In this document: positions 1 to 5,955 of the stretch, in pieces
Position numbering within the stretch: position 1 is the first letter of the stretch
Layout of the letters: each line of letters starts with the position of its first letter
Assembly: GCA_035689185.1 (NCBI GenBank)
Contig: DASSLY010000114.1
Coordinates: 1-12,224 of the forward strand
Direction of reading: 5' to 3'
DNA from: DASSLY01 sp035689185
GTDB lineage: Bacteria > Actinomycetota > Actinomycetes > Actinomycetales > Dermatophilaceae
DNA length: 12,224 nucleotides
Program-made: the position numbers and the translations under genes
The notes under the pieces: generated by a model
Told to the model about the DNA's origin: nothing
Seen by the model: only the letters and a program-made list of their open reading frames with translations
The model's database searches: none

Positions 1-192
1 GCCCTCGTCGCGATCGAGCACACCCTGCTGACCGCCATCTGGCACATGATCACCGCCGATGTCGGCTACACCGACCTCGGCGGCGACTACTACACCCGCC
101 GCAACCCTGACAAGACCAAGCAGCGCGCCCTGGCTCAACTCCGCCAGCTCGGCTACACCGTCACCCTCGACCCGCTACCCGCCGCTGGGTGA
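1..192 (+). CDS. IS110-family transposase, C-terminal end (partial)
   Basis: The reading frame is open from base 1 to the TGA at 190-192 and gives 63 residues, so the 5' part lies outside the window. The peptide has the pattern of the extreme C-terminus of IS110/IS116/IS902-type transposases: a helix ALVAIEHTLLTAIWHMI, then a YTDLGGDYYTRR segment, and a last helix ending in LGYTVTL. In this family an N-terminal DEDD/RuvC-like domain and a C-terminal serine domain act together, guided in studied members by a bridge RNA. Neither catalytic domain is visible here, so activity cannot be judged. IS110 elements lack classical terminal inverted repeats, so the right end of the element cannot be placed; it probably falls in the gene-free stretch just downstream. 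The family call rests on remembered sequence character. Confidence 0.72.
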   Translation, partial: ALVAIEHTLLTAIWHMITADVGYTDLGGDYYTRRNPDKTKQRALAQLRQLGYTVTLDPLPAAG

Positions 193-223
193 CCTCCCCG
201 GCCGAGAGCCATCTTCACGTCAG

Positions 224-296
224 TCCGATGGCTGCCGGGACGGGGTCCGATGGCCGCCGGGACTGCCGGGACTGGGTCCGATGGCTGCCGGGACGG
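224..296 (+). repeat. Three imperfect copies of an 18-20 bp repeat in a gene-free stretch
   Basis: Bases 193-454 hold no convincing gene. Within them the word TCCGATGGCYGCCGGGAC starts at 224, 246 and 277. The first and third copies also share the next two bases (GG), and the middle copy differs by one base inside the word. The spacings are 22 and 31 bases; the second is longer by 9 because TGCCGGGAC is itself duplicated at 262-272. The repeats lie 30 bases after the IS110 transposase stop and may belong to the right end of that element, or may be an independent short repeat. Confidence 0.7.
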
Positions 297-300
297 AGGG

Positions 301-350
301 CGTGACGGCCGAAGGGCTGCCCTGGCGACCGGATCGCCGTCACGGTCGCC
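301..350. repeat. Overlapping inverted repeats (possible alternative hairpins) upstream of ackA
   Basis: CGTGACGG at 301-308 is complementary to CCGTCACG at 337-344, and GGCGACC at 324-330 is complementary to GGTCGCC at 344-350. The two stems share bases around 344, so in RNA they could not both form. There is no T-run, so this is not a classical terminator. It could end transcription coming from the insertion element or simply reflect GC-rich sequence. Confidence 0.35.
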
Positions 351-411
351 GTCCCGGGCGCAGCGGCCGGGCACGAGGCTGCACCGCGCTGCGGTCCCCG
401 CGGCCCGGTCC

Positions 412-417
412 TAGGCT
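412..417 (+). promoter_or_regulatory. Candidate -10 box of the ackA-pta promoter
   Basis: TAGGCT fits the actinobacterial TANNNT -10 pattern. A transcript starting 7-8 bases downstream would have a leader of about 30 bases containing the purine-rich GGCGAGAGG before the ackA GTG. No good -35 hexamer is seen. The same TAGGCT hexamer lies before the gene starting at 8710. Confidence 0.35.
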
Positions 418-454
418 GGCGGGGGCTCACTGGCGAGGCGAGAGGCGGGGTCCC

Positions 455-1657
455 GTGGCTACTGCTGTGCTGGTGCTCAACTGCGGCAGCTCGTCGGTGA
501 AGTACGCGCTGATCGACCCCGACAGCGGCCACCGTCACCTGGTCGGGCTGGCCGAGCGTGTGGGGTCACCTGAGGTGTCGGTCAAGGCCACCCGCGGCAG
601 CGACTCCTACCAGGTGCACCCGCAGGACTCCTCGCACGCGGGCGTGCTGACCGAGGTGCTGCGCGAGGTGTCCGAGCTGCCCGGGGTGAGCGTGCGGGCG
701 GTCGGGCACCGGGTCGTGCACGGCGGTGAGCACTTCGCCGCCTCGGTGCTCGTCGACGAGGGGGCCGTAGCCGCCATCAAGGCGGTCACCTCGCTGGCGC
801 CGCTGCACAACCCGGCGAACCTGACCGGCATCGAGGCGGCGTCTGCGGCCCTGCCGGGGGTGCCTCAGGTGGCTGTCTTCGACACGGCCTTCCACCAGAG
901 CATGCCGCCGTCCTCGTTCCGGTATGCCGTGCCAGCGCGGTGGTACCGCGAGCACGGGGTGCGTCGCTACGGCTTCCACGGGACCAGCCACCGCTACGTC
1001 AGCGAGAAGGCGGCCGAGCTGCTCGGCCGGCCGGTCGAGGAAACCTGCCTGGTCACCGCGCACCTGGGCAACGGCTGCAGCGCAGCGGCGGTGAAGGGCG
1101 GCCTCTCGATGGACACCTCGATGGGGCTTACCCCGCTCGAAGGGCTGGTCATGGGCACCCGTTCCGGCGACATCGACCCGGGCGTGCTGCCCTACGTCGC
1201 CGAGCGCGAGGGCTCGGACCTGTCGGCGGTGCTGGCCGCGTTGAACAAGGACAGCGGGCTGCTGGGCCTGTCCGAGCTGTCCAACGACATGCGCACCGTC
1301 AGCACCGCCGCCCGGCAGGGCTCGGAGGCGGCGAGCCTGGCGATCGAGGTGTTCTGCTACCGGCTGGCCAAGTATGTCGCCGCGCTGACCGTCCCGCTGG
1401 GCCGGCTGGACGCCCTGGTGTTCACCGGTGGGATCGGGGAGAACGACGCCTGGGTGCGCAGCAAGACGATGGCGCTGCTGGGGTTCCTCGGCATCGTCGA
1501 GGACGAGGCGGCCAACGCCGAGCACGGCCGGGCCAGCTCGGGCCGGGTCAGCCGGGCCGGTGACACGCTCGCGCTGGTGGTGCCCACCGACGAGGAGCTG
1601 GTGATCGCGCGCGACACTGCGGCCCTCGTGCCGGACGAGGGGAGGAGCTCCCGATGA
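455..1657 (+). CDS. ackA: Acetate kinase
   Basis: Acetate kinase interconverts acetyl phosphate plus ADP and acetate plus ATP in the cytosol, the second step of the Pta-AckA pathway. The GTG at 455 gives 400 residues, the usual family length. It directly precedes the conserved N-terminal motif VLNCGSSSVKY and has AGAGG nine bases upstream; the open frame extends to 59 but that part is unlike the family. Family signatures run in order: N9 in NCGSSS, R86 in GHRVVHGG, D143 in VFDTAFHQ, H175 in RYGFHGTSHR, the nucleotide-binding GNGCS near 205-209, R236 in MGTRSGD, GGIGEN at 325-330, and the C-terminal PTDEELVIARDT with its conserved Glu. All expected catalytic positions are present. The last 24 codons form the first copy of a 95-bp tandem repeat, and the TGA overlaps the next ATG (ATGA). 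Confidence 0.96.
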   Translation: MATAVLVLNCGSSSVKYALIDPDSGHRHLVGLAERVGSPEVSVKATRGSDSYQVHPQDSSHAGVLTEVLREVSELPGVSVRAVGHRVVHGGEHFAASVLVDEGAVAAIKAVTSLAPLHNPANLTGIEAASAALPGVPQVAVFDTAFHQSMPPSSFRYAVPARWYREHGVRRYGFHGTSHRYVSEKAAELLGRPVEETCLVTAHLGNGCSAAAVKGGLSMDTSMGLTPLEGLVMGTRSGDIDPGVLPYVAEREGSDLSAVLAALNKDSGLLGLSELSNDMRTVSTAARQGSEAASLAIEVFCYRLAKYVAALTVPLGRLDALVFTGGIGENDAWVRSKTMALLGFLGIVEDEAANAEHGRASSGRVSRAGDTLALVVPTDEELVIARDTAALVPDEGRSSR

Positions 1658-1752
1658 GCCGCAGGGTCCTGCTGGCGCCCACCGACGAGGAGCTGGTGAT
1701 CGCGCGCGACACTGCGGCCCTCGTGCCGGACGAGGGGAGGAGCTCCCGATGA
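1654..1752 (+). other. Chimeric mini-ORF 1 (pta start fused to ackA end)
   Basis: This 32-codon ORF starts at the ATG overlapping the ackA stop and reads MSRRVLLAPTDEELVIARDT..., meaning the first residues of Pta joined to the C-terminal 24 residues of AckA. It is a by-product of the tandem duplication. It has the same GGGGAGG ribosome binding site as pta, eight bases before its ATG. Its TGA overlaps the ATG of the next mini-ORF. It is probably translated, but there is no reason to expect the peptide to have a function. Confidence 0.4.
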
Positions 1753-1847
1753 GCCGCAGGGTCCTGCTGGTGCCCACCGACGAGGAGCTGGTGATCGCGC
1801 GCGACACCGCGGCCCTCGTGCCGGACGAGGGGAGGTGCTCCCGATGA
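1749..1847 (+). other. Chimeric mini-ORF 2 (pta start fused to ackA end)
   Basis: This second 32-codon ORF has the same structure and reads MSRRVLLVPTDEELVIARDT..., ending in RCSR where the first ends in RSSR. It differs from mini-ORF 1 by A8V near the start and S30C near the end. It also has GGGGAGG before its ATG. Its TGA at 1845-1847 overlaps the ATG of full-length pta at 1844, so ribosomes reaching pta by coupling would pass through both mini-ORFs. Confidence 0.4.
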
Positions 1848-3913
1848 GCCGAAGGGTCCTGCTGGTGCCCACCGCCCACGGCGTCGGCCTGACCGCCACG
1901 TGCCTCGGGCTGGTCCACGCGCTGGACGCCCGGGGGGTCGACGTCGGGTTCCTCAAGCCGCTGGCCCAGCCGCGGGCCGACGGCGGGCCGGAGCGCTCCA
2001 CCGCGCTCATCCGGCTCGGCACCGCGTTGCGGCCCCCCGAGCCGATCAAGGCGGCCGAGGTGCAGCGCAGCCTCGGCGAGGGTGCCGTCGACACCCTGAT
2101 GGAGGACGTGCTCGCGCTGGGGGATCCGGTGTTCACGGAGCACGACGTCGTCGTCATCGAGGGCCTGGTGCCAAGCCAGGACCAGACCTATTCCAGCCGG
2201 ATCAACCTGGCGTTGGCCAAGGCGCTGGACGCCGACGTCGTCCTGGTCGGTGCGGCGGCCGAGGAGGGTCCGGCGAGCGTGGCCGAGATGATGGCGGGGA
2301 CCGAGGCCTCCTACCGGGCCGGTGAGGCCGCCCGGGTGGTCGGTGCCGTGGTGAACCGGCTGCCGACCGGCGACGAGCAGGAGGTCGCGGCATACCGGGA
2401 CGCGCTGGCCGCCCGCGGCCTGCGGCTGGTGGGAGCCGTGCCGGTGAAGACGGAGCTGACCCAGCCGAGGATCGGCGACGTGGTCCGGGCCCTGGACCTC
2501 AAGGTGCTCAACGCGGGTGACCAGACCCGGCGGGTGCGCGACGTGATCATCGCCGCACAGGCGGTGCCCGGCATGCTGCCCCTGCTGCGCGAGGGCCGGC
2601 TGGTGCTGGTGCCCGGCGACCGCCACGACGTGGTCCTGTCCGCGTGCCTGGCCGCGATGAACGGCGTGCCGATGGCGGGACTGCTGCTCACCGTGGGGAT
2701 CGAGCCGGACCCGCGGGTGTGGGAGCTGTGCCGGCCCGCCGCGGCCACCGGCCTGCCGATCCTGCTCACCTCCGACTTCACCTACGAGGCGGCGACGGCG
2801 GTGAGCACGCTGGACGCCGAGGTGCCCGAGGACGACCTGGAACGCGTGCGGCTGGTGCGGCGCACCGTCGCGTCCGGGCTGGACGAGGCCTGGCTGGCGA
2901 CCGTGCCCACGCCCAGCCACACGCCGCGGCTGTCCCCCGCGGCGTTCCGCCGGCAGCTGCGCTCGCTGGCCGCGGCCGCCCACAAGCGGATCGTGCTCCC
3001 CGAGGGCGCCGAGCCGCGGACCCTGCAGGCGGCGGCGATCTGCCACCAGCGGGGCATCGCCCAGTGCGTGCTGCTCGCGCCGCCGCACGAGGTGGAGATC
3101 GCGTCCACCGCGCTGGGGCTGACCCTGCCCAAGGACATCCAGATCATCGACCCCTCGGTGGTCGAGGACCGCTACGTCGACGCGCTCGTCCAGGCGCGCA
3201 AGCACAAGGGGATGATCGCCGACGCCGCGCGGGAGGCGCTGGCCGACACGATCATGTACGGCACGATCATGGTCCACTTGGGCGAGGTCGACGGCCTGGT
3301 CAGCGGCGCGGTGCACACGACCGCGGCCACGGTCCGACCGGCGCTGCAGGTGCTGGGCACCAAGCCCGGCTCCAGGCTGGTCTCGTCGGTGTTCTTCATG
3401 TGCCTGCCCGACGAGGTGGTCATCTACGGCGACTGCGCGATCAACACCGACCCGGACGCCGAGGGCCTGGCCGACATCGCACTGCAGAGCGCCGCCTCGG
3501 CCAGGGCGTTCGGGATCGAGCCGCGGGTGGCGATGATCTCCTTCTCCACCGGGTCCTCCGGGTCCGGCTCGGACGTGGAGAAGGTGGCCAAGGCGACCCA
3601 GATCGTCCGGGAGCGGGCGCCCGACCTGGCCGTCGACGGCCCGCTGCAGTACGACGCGGCGACGACGATGTCGGTGGCCAAGTCCAAGGCGCCGCACTCC
3701 CCGGTCGCCGGGCGGGCCACGGTGTTCATCTTCCCCGACCTGAACACCGGGAACACGACGTACAAGGCGGTCCAGCGCTCCGCGGACGTGATCAGCATCG
3801 GCCCGATGCTGCAGGGCATCGCCAAGCCGGTGAACGACCTGTCCCGGGGGGCGCTGGTGGAGGACATCGTCTACACCATCGCGCTCACCGCCATCCAGGC
3901 GGCCGCGGAGTAG
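1844..3913 (+). CDS. pta: Phosphate acetyltransferase (long form)
   Basis: Pta converts acetyl-CoA plus phosphate to acetyl phosphate plus CoA, feeding AckA. The ATG at 1844 gives 689 residues, the length of the three-domain enzyme. GTG at 1835 would add three residues but falls at the end of the GGGGAGG ribosome binding site, eight bases before the chosen ATG. Residues 1 to about 190 form the BioD-like P-loop fold domain with a degenerate loop (PTAHGVGLT), followed by a DRTGG-type domain to about 330. The catalytic PTA_PTB domain fills the C-terminal half, with highly conserved GLVSGAVHTTAATVRP, YGDCAINTDPDAEGLADIA, STGSSGSGSDVEKV, DGPLQYDAA, FPDLNTGNTTYKAVQRSA and PVNDLSRGALVEDIVYTIALTAIQ. 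It is complete and looks functional. It lies in one operon with ackA but is separated from it by two extra copies of the 95-bp repeat. Confidence 0.96.
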   Translation: MSRRVLLVPTAHGVGLTATCLGLVHALDARGVDVGFLKPLAQPRADGGPERSTALIRLGTALRPPEPIKAAEVQRSLGEGAVDTLMEDVLALGDPVFTEHDVVVIEGLVPSQDQTYSSRINLALAKALDADVVLVGAAAEEGPASVAEMMAGTEASYRAGEAARVVGAVVNRLPTGDEQEVAAYRDALAARGLRLVGAVPVKTELTQPRIGDVVRALDLKVLNAGDQTRRVRDVIIAAQAVPGMLPLLREGRLVLVPGDRHDVVLSACLAAMNGVPMAGLLLTVGIEPDPRVWELCRPAAATGLPILLTSDFTYEAATAVSTLDAEVPEDDLERVRLVRRTVASGLDEAWLATVPTPSHTPRLSPAAFRRQLRSLAAAAHKRIVLPEGAEPRTLQAAAICHQRGIAQCVLLAPPHEVEIASTALGLTLPKDIQIIDPSVVEDRYVDALVQARKHKGMIADAAREALADTIMYGTIMVHLGEVDGLVSGAVHTTAATVRPALQVLGTKPGSRLVSSVFFMCLPDEVVIYGDCAINTDPDAEGLADIALQSAASARAFGIEPRVAMISFSTGSSGSGSDVEKVAKATQIVRERAPDLAVDGPLQYDAATTMSVAKSKAPHSPVAGRATVFIFPDLNTGNTTYKAVQRSADVISIGPMLQGIAKPVNDLSRGALVEDIVYTIALTAIQAAAE

Positions 3914-3959
3914 CGCGGACGCGCGACCCCCGGCGGCGGTCGCCCACCAGCCGCTGGGC

Positions 3960-3978
3960 TGCGCCAAGACGTGGCGCA
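3960..3978. terminator. Hairpin between convergent pta and DUF2332 gene
   Basis: TGCGCCA (3960-3966) pairs perfectly with TGGCGCA (3972-3978) around the five-base loop AGACG, in the 74-base gap between two convergent stop codons. There is no T-run, as is common in high-GC actinobacteria. A weaker stem, GCGACC/GGTCGC, lies at 3923-3943. It could act in both directions. Confidence 0.5.
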
Positions 3979-3987
3979 ACGACAGGG

Positions 3988-4929
3988 TTACAGCCAGGCC
4001 AGGGTCTGGCCGTGGCCGCCGGCCCAACCGACCTGGCGACCGTCGACCGCCACCGCGAACAGCCGTGCCGGGCCCTCGTCGAAGCCGAGCACCGCCGGCG
4101 CCTCGTTGGCCACCCAAGTCACCGGCAGGCCGCGCACGGTGGCGACGAACCGGTCGCGCTCCGGCACCGACAGGTAGGCCAGCACCGCGCTGTGGAACAC
4201 CACGACCGTGGCGCCCGCCGGCGCCTGCGCCACCACCTCGGTGAGCCGGTCGTTCAGGTCACCGCCGACCAGGTATGCCGGGTCGTTCCGGGCGATCCGG
4301 ATCGCGCCTTCCAGCCGGCGGACCCGCTCGTCCTGACCCGGCCAGACCAGCGCCCGAAGCCAGTCAACCGCCGCCCGGCCGCGAACGTCGACCGGGTCGA
4401 GGTCGATCCCGGCCCGCCAGACGACCTCGGGCAGCTGCGACGGGAACGGCACCGGGCCGCGCGTCGTGCACCGCAGCTCGACCGGGCTGGGACCGTCGGC
4501 CGGGTGCAGTGGCGGCCCGCCGTCATACCGGTAGCTGTAGCGGTCCGGGTAGAGGCAGAGCCCGGCGGAGGCGCCGACCTCGACCAGCGCGAGCGGCTGG
4601 GACAGCGCGGCCAGCAGCGGGAGCAGGACCGCGCAGCGGCCGACCTCGTTGGTCTGGGTCCGGTGGGTGAGCACGACCGCCCGCACTTCCGGCCACCGGC
4701 CGTCCACCATCTCGGCGAACGACGCACGGTCCGGGCTCAGGTACCGGGCCGCCGCGAGGACGAGGTTGGGCTGACGCCGGTCCGCCGGCAGCTCGGCCAC
4801 GAGCGCGAGCAGCGCCGGCGTCGAAGCGATCTCGACCGCCCAGGCGGCGAGGAGAGGCGAGTCCTCGCCGACCTCGACCTCGCCGAACCGGCGGTAGCGC
4901 TGCTCGAGGTCGGCCGGGTACGGCCACAT
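3988..4929 (-). CDS. DUF2332 family protein
   Basis: The protein has 313 residues, starts MWPYPADLEQRYRRFGE and has the character of DUF2332, a family of unknown function common in actinobacteria. Visible features are the N-terminal segment SPLLAAWAVEIAS, a conserved QPNLVLAAARYL near 53-64, a glycine-rich ALVEVGASAGLCLYPDRYSYRY at about 114-135 that resembles SAM-methyltransferase motif I, and FHSAVLAYL followed by VTWVANEAP in the last quarter. There is no signal peptide or membrane segment. A methyltransferase-like fold is plausible, but no substrate can be inferred. Its ATG lies five bases after the stop of the truncated PIN-domain gene on the same strand, and no strong ribosome binding site is seen. 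It converges on pta. Confidence 0.82.
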   Translation of the reverse strand: MWPYPADLEQRYRRFGEVEVGEDSPLLAAWAVEIASTPALLALVAELPADRRQPNLVLAAARYLSPDRASFAEMVDGRWPEVRAVVLTHRTQTNEVGRCAVLLPLLAALSQPLALVEVGASAGLCLYPDRYSYRYDGGPPLHPADGPSPVELRCTTRGPVPFPSQLPEVVWRAGIDLDPVDVRGRAAVDWLRALVWPGQDERVRRLEGAIRIARNDPAYLVGGDLNDRLTEVVAQAPAGATVVVFHSAVLAYLSVPERDRFVATVRGLPVTWVANEAPAVLGFDEGPARLFAVAVDGRQVGWAGGHGQTLAWL

Positions 4930-4934
4930 GGCGC

Positions 4935-5183
4935 TCAGGGTGCCGCCGCGCCAGGGGAGGCGACCGGCATGCCGAGCTCCCGCGCCGCGGCGAGCAGCGA
5001 CCGGTCATAGGCCACGAGGGCGGTCAAGGAGTTGCCGAGCAGTTGGGCGGACGCGAGATGCACAGCGTCGAGGGTACGGATCAGGGGGTCGAAGGCGGCG
5101 CCAGCCGTCTGGAGCAGCTGCCGCGAGAGGGGCAGCAGGTCCAGCTGAGCCGCAACCCGCGACATCTCACCGGTGGCGGACAT
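4935..5183 (-). pseudogene. Truncated VapC-type PIN-domain toxin (N-terminal half missing)
   Basis: The 82 residues from the ATG at 5183 match the C-terminal half of a PIN-domain ribonuclease: LPLSRQLLQTA, then IRTLDAVHLASAQLLG, ALVAYDRSLLAAARELGMPVASPG. The last two acidic residues of the PIN active site are present (D39 in TLDAVHLA and D60 in AYDRSL). The first aspartate and the glutamate of the N-terminal half are absent. Upstream, from about 5186, the DNA instead encodes the tail of an integrase on the other strand. An open frame continues to 5342 on the minus strand, but that part has no PIN character. No VapB-like antitoxin gene is adjacent. It is most likely an inactive remnant. Confidence 0.68.
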
Positions 5184-5185
5184 GC

Positions 5186-5323
5186 CGCGCCGCCGCGACC
5201 ACGACGCTGAGCACCTACGCCCACTTGTGGCCGACCGTCGAGGACAAGACCCGCACGGCCGCGTCAGGCATGGCCGCTGCGGTCCTGGCGAGTCAGAGCC
5301 GAAGCGCCGACTCCCAGTCCTGA
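5186..5323 (+). pseudogene. Tyrosine recombinase/phage integrase, C-terminal remnant
   Basis: These 45 codons plus stop read RAAATTTLSTYAHLWPTVEDKTRTAA..., the pattern of the last part of actinobacterial tyrosine integrases, where the active-site tyrosine lies in a motif like TTLxTYxHLWP. The rest of the enzyme, including the catalytic Arg-His-Arg residues, is missing. To the left the same frame runs antisense through the vapC remnant and has no integrase character. The last 31 bases overlap the 3' end of the parE-like gene on the opposite strand. It has no start codon of its own, so it is a fossil of an excised or deleted integrative element. Confidence 0.68.
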
Positions 5324-5607
5324 CCACCCGAGAAGACACCAAGAACGCTCACGACGACCTCGTCCCCCGATTCGTCGACGGCGTACGCGACGAGCGTCCG
5401 CTTCTTGAAGGTCGTGGTTCGCATGCCGGGGCGGACGTCACCGCGATCCCGTCCCGCGAGCGGGAACATCAATATCCCCTGGCAGTGGTCCATCACGGCA
5501 CGGACGAATTCGCCTGCCGTCTCCGGTGACGCCTTGTCGGAGATCCAGTCGTCCAGGTGATCGAGTTGCTGTTCGGCCTCGGGGGTGTAGACCACCCTCC
5601 CCGTCAT
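5293..5607 (-). CDS. ParE/RelE-type toxin
   Basis: The ATG at 5607 gives 104 residues. It overlaps the antitoxin stop as ATGA, which decides this start over the longer open frame reaching 5721. The protein has the ParE/RelE layout: MTGRVVYTPEAEQQLDHLDDWI, a helix through ETAGEFVRAVMDHC, the turn MFPLAGRDRGDVRPGMRTTTFKKRTLVAYAV, and a C-terminal strand EVVVSVLGVFSGGQDWE. ParE members poison DNA gyrase while RelE members cut mRNA on the ribosome; the sequence alone does not decide which applies. It is transcribed after the antitoxin gene and looks intact. Its last codons overlap the integrase remnant on the other strand, a position typical of a passenger module in a mobile region. Confidence 0.8.
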   Translation of the reverse strand: MTGRVVYTPEAEQQLDHLDDWISDKASPETAGEFVRAVMDHCQGILMFPLAGRDRGDVRPGMRTTTFKKRTLVAYAVDESGDEVVVSVLGVFSGGQDWESALRL

Positions 5608-5849
5608 GGACGGGCGGCCCACTTGGCTTCGAAACGAGCGCGCACCTCGTCGGCCGGGATCGCACGCGACGGGTCGGCCTGCAGAGCGTCGTACGCCGCA
5701 ACCGCCCCCGTGCGCAGCCACTCCTCGGCCGCGACGGCAAAGGCCTCGTCCGGATCTACGGATTCGAGCAGCCGCAACGCAGCACGCTTGCGTACGTCGG
5801 GAGGCAGGGACATCCCCGTCGCGAAGAACTCCGACTCGCTCACCGACAT
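5604..5849 (-). CDS. ParD-like / addiction-module antitoxin
   Basis: The protein has 81 residues and starts MSVSESEFFATGMSLPPDVRKRAALRLLESV. A short N-terminal segment with a helix pattern is followed by an alanine- and acid-rich C-terminus (AAYDALQADPSRAIPADEVRARFEAKW), as in ParD or addiction-module antitoxins, where the tail wraps around the toxin. The stop overlaps the toxin start by four bases, so translation is coupled. Such antitoxins usually repress their own operon with the toxin as co-repressor. No strong ribosome binding site precedes the ATG, so the transcript may be leaderless. The exact antitoxin family is uncertain; the position just before a ParE-like gene is the main support. 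Confidence 0.75.
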   Translation of the reverse strand: MSVSESEFFATGMSLPPDVRKRAALRLLESVDPDEAFAVAAEEWLRTGAVAAYDALQADPSRAIPADEVRARFEAKWAARP

Positions 5850-5955
5850 GCCATCAGGTTACTCGACGGCACCGACGCGCGGCTCGACCTGATTTCTGCC
5901 ACATCTGCCACATCTGGGCACCTATTAGGCCTCTGAACTGGGCAAACGCGCTCGA

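Larger units (their letters stand above)
1578..1874 (+). repeat. 95-bp tandem repeat, three copies, across the ackA-pta junction
   Basis: Copies occupy 1582-1676, 1677-1771 and 1772-1866, and the array is bounded by the 12-mer TGGTGCCCACCG at 1578-1589 and 1863-1874, exactly 285 bases apart. Each unit contains the last 24 ackA codons, the ribosome binding site GGGGAGG, the ATGA stop/start overlap and the first seven to eight codons of pta. Copies 1 and 2 differ only at their last base (C1676 versus T1771). Copy 3 differs from copy 2 at 1808, 1836 and 1852. In the ancestral state the 12-mer would occur once near the end of ackA and once near the start of pta, which would have allowed the unit to duplicate twice. 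Confidence 0.95.

Noticed and set aside
59..454. N-terminal extension of acetate kinase
   Set aside because: The upstream 132 codons are low complexity, run through the transposase tail and repeats out of frame, and do not resemble AckA. The family start matches the GTG at 455.
1578..1874. The tandem repeat as a pure assembly artefact
   Set aside because: The copies carry different point changes (1676, 1808, 1836, 1852), and all three units sit exactly between natural microhomologies, which argues for a real duplication. It is still worth confirming with long reads.
566..4117. A 1183-codon open frame on the minus strand opposite ackA and pta
   Set aside because: It is rich in His, Arg, Gly and Gln with no recognisable domain, and lies antisense to two certain genes. 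Long antisense frames are common in high-GC coding DNA.
2644..5010. A 788-codon plus-strand frame across the pta end and the DUF2332 gene
   Set aside because: Its translation is Arg/Gly/Ala-rich low complexity, it crosses the pta stop and terminator, and it opposes a recognisable gene.
5897..5914. Tandem 9-mer TGCCACATC twice, between the antitoxin gene and menB
   Set aside because: It is too short to call an attachment site, and no matching copy was found on the other side of the mobile patch.
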